From: Candidatus Aminicenantota bacterium
GTDB lineage: Bacteria > Acidobacteriota > Aminicenantia > Aminicenantales > Aminicenantaceae
Direction: 5' to 3'
Assembly (NCBI GenBank): GCA_030614645.1
Contig: JAUWTR010000089.1
Span: 1-6,839, forward strand
Length of the DNA: 6,839 bases
Shown here: positions 6,377 through 6,839 of the stretch, piece after piece
Position numbering within the stretch: the stretch's first letter is position 1
Layout of the letters: each line of letters begins with the position of its first letter
Position numbers and translations under genes: made by a program
The notes under the pieces: model-generated
Seen by the model: the letters and a program-made list of their open reading frames with translations, nothing else
Database searches by the model: none
Told to the model about the DNA's origin: nothing

Positions 6377-6839
6377 TTAAGCGTCTGGATCGGCGATGAA
6401 TTTTTCCCGCATAAGCAATTGTACTTCTTCACGAGCTTTTTTGATTGTTTTTTCTGCCATTTTATATATCTCTTCTTTGGTAAAATCAAGGCGGGCAACA
6501 CCTTGCTCAATAGCTTTAAGACCAACTGCAGCAGCTTCTCTCGGAAAGATCTCCCAGTCATCCATGTTGGGAATTATATAGTCTTCATTAAGTCCTTTAT
6601 CCTCAGCTACTTTAGCGACTTCTTCAGCAGCAACTATGCACATTTCGTCTGTGATCTTGGTAGCACGTACATCCAGAGTTCCTCTGAAGATTCCGGGGAA
6701 TCCCAGCGAATTGTTTACCTGGTTGGGAAAATCGGAACGGCCGGTAGCAACGATCCTTGCCCCAGCTTCTTTAGCTTCCCAAGGCCATATTTCCGGAACC
6801 GGATTGGCTTCTACAAAAACAATTGCATCATCCGCCATG
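6377..6839 (-). CDS. NAD-dependent malic enzyme, C-terminal part (5'-truncated by the window edge)
   Basis: Malic enzyme oxidatively decarboxylates malate to pyruvate with reduction of NAD(P). Only the last 153 or so codons are visible. The frame continues beyond 6839, and the Met at 6838 is internal because the motifs after it belong to the middle-to-late NAD-binding domain. Hallmarks, counted from that Met, are [12 protein letters not shown] (11-22) and [21 protein letters not shown] (33-53), where the NQVNN segment contributes to the active site and cofactor pocket. The C-terminus, rich in charged helices ([18 protein letters not shown]), is normal for the shorter bacterial/archaeal-type enzymes. 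Cofactor preference (NAD or NADP) and the exact paralogue cannot be judged from this fragment. It is a separate transcription unit ending in a strong terminator. Confidence 0.93.
   Translation of the reverse strand, partial: MADDAIVFVEANPVPEIWPWEAKEAGARIVATGRSDFPNQVNNSLGFPGIFRGTLDVRATKITDEMCIVAAEEVAKVAEDKGLNEDYIIPNMDDWEIFPREAAAVGLKAIEQGVARLDFTKEEIYKMAEKTIKKAREEVQLLMREKFIADPDA

Noticed and set aside
6377..6838. Met at 6838 as the true start of a 153-residue protein
   Set aside because: The sequence right after it is the conserved late NAD-binding region of malic enzyme, so the gene continues beyond the window edge.

Overview
This AT-rich window most likely comes from a diderm (Gram-negative-type) bacterium. 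DnaK carries the N-terminal ATPase-domain insertion region usual in Gram-negative-type proteins (the stretch after SIKRFMGRR). A signal-peptide-bearing protein with alternating beta-strand patterns, probably an outer-membrane barrel, lies at the left edge. The lineage cannot be fixed from the sequence. HspR-type control combined with a short SigA/RpoD-like sigma factor would fit one of the deep-branching or uncultured diderm phyla, but this is inference.

Every supported gene is on the minus strand, so transcription runs from right to left. At the right edge is the C-terminal part of an NAD-type malic enzyme, closed by a strong intrinsic terminator (6284-6328). Next comes a clear sigma-70-type promoter (TTGACA, 17 bp, TATCAT) overlapped by a HAIR-like HspR operator. 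It drives a compact cluster: dnaK, dnaJ, hspR (MerR-family heat-shock repressor), an RpoD/SigA-family sigma factor, and a DnaC/IstB-type AAA+ ATPase. The gaps are 22 nt and 4 nt, followed by a 4-nt ATGA overlap and a 1-nt TAATG overlap, so the five genes look like one operon with translational coupling at its end. No grpE is present.

Downstream are a tRNA-Asn(GTT) gene with its own consensus-like promoter, then about 370 bp with no convincing gene but with small inverted repeats, and finally the 5' two-thirds or so of the putative outer-membrane protein gene, cut by the left edge.

The likely logic is as follows. DnaK and DnaJ refold or hold proteins. HspR binds the operator at the dnaK promoter and represses the whole cluster, including its own gene, and in known HspR systems DnaK acts as its co-repressor. 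The unusual part is that a sigma factor and a helicase-loader-like ATPase sit in the same HspR-controlled transcript, which could tie the transcription programme and replication or DNA maintenance to chaperone status. I see no mobile element, CRISPR array or defence system, and nothing clearly previously undescribed. The points that merit a second look are the operator/promoter architecture and the sigma-ATPase tail of the operon.
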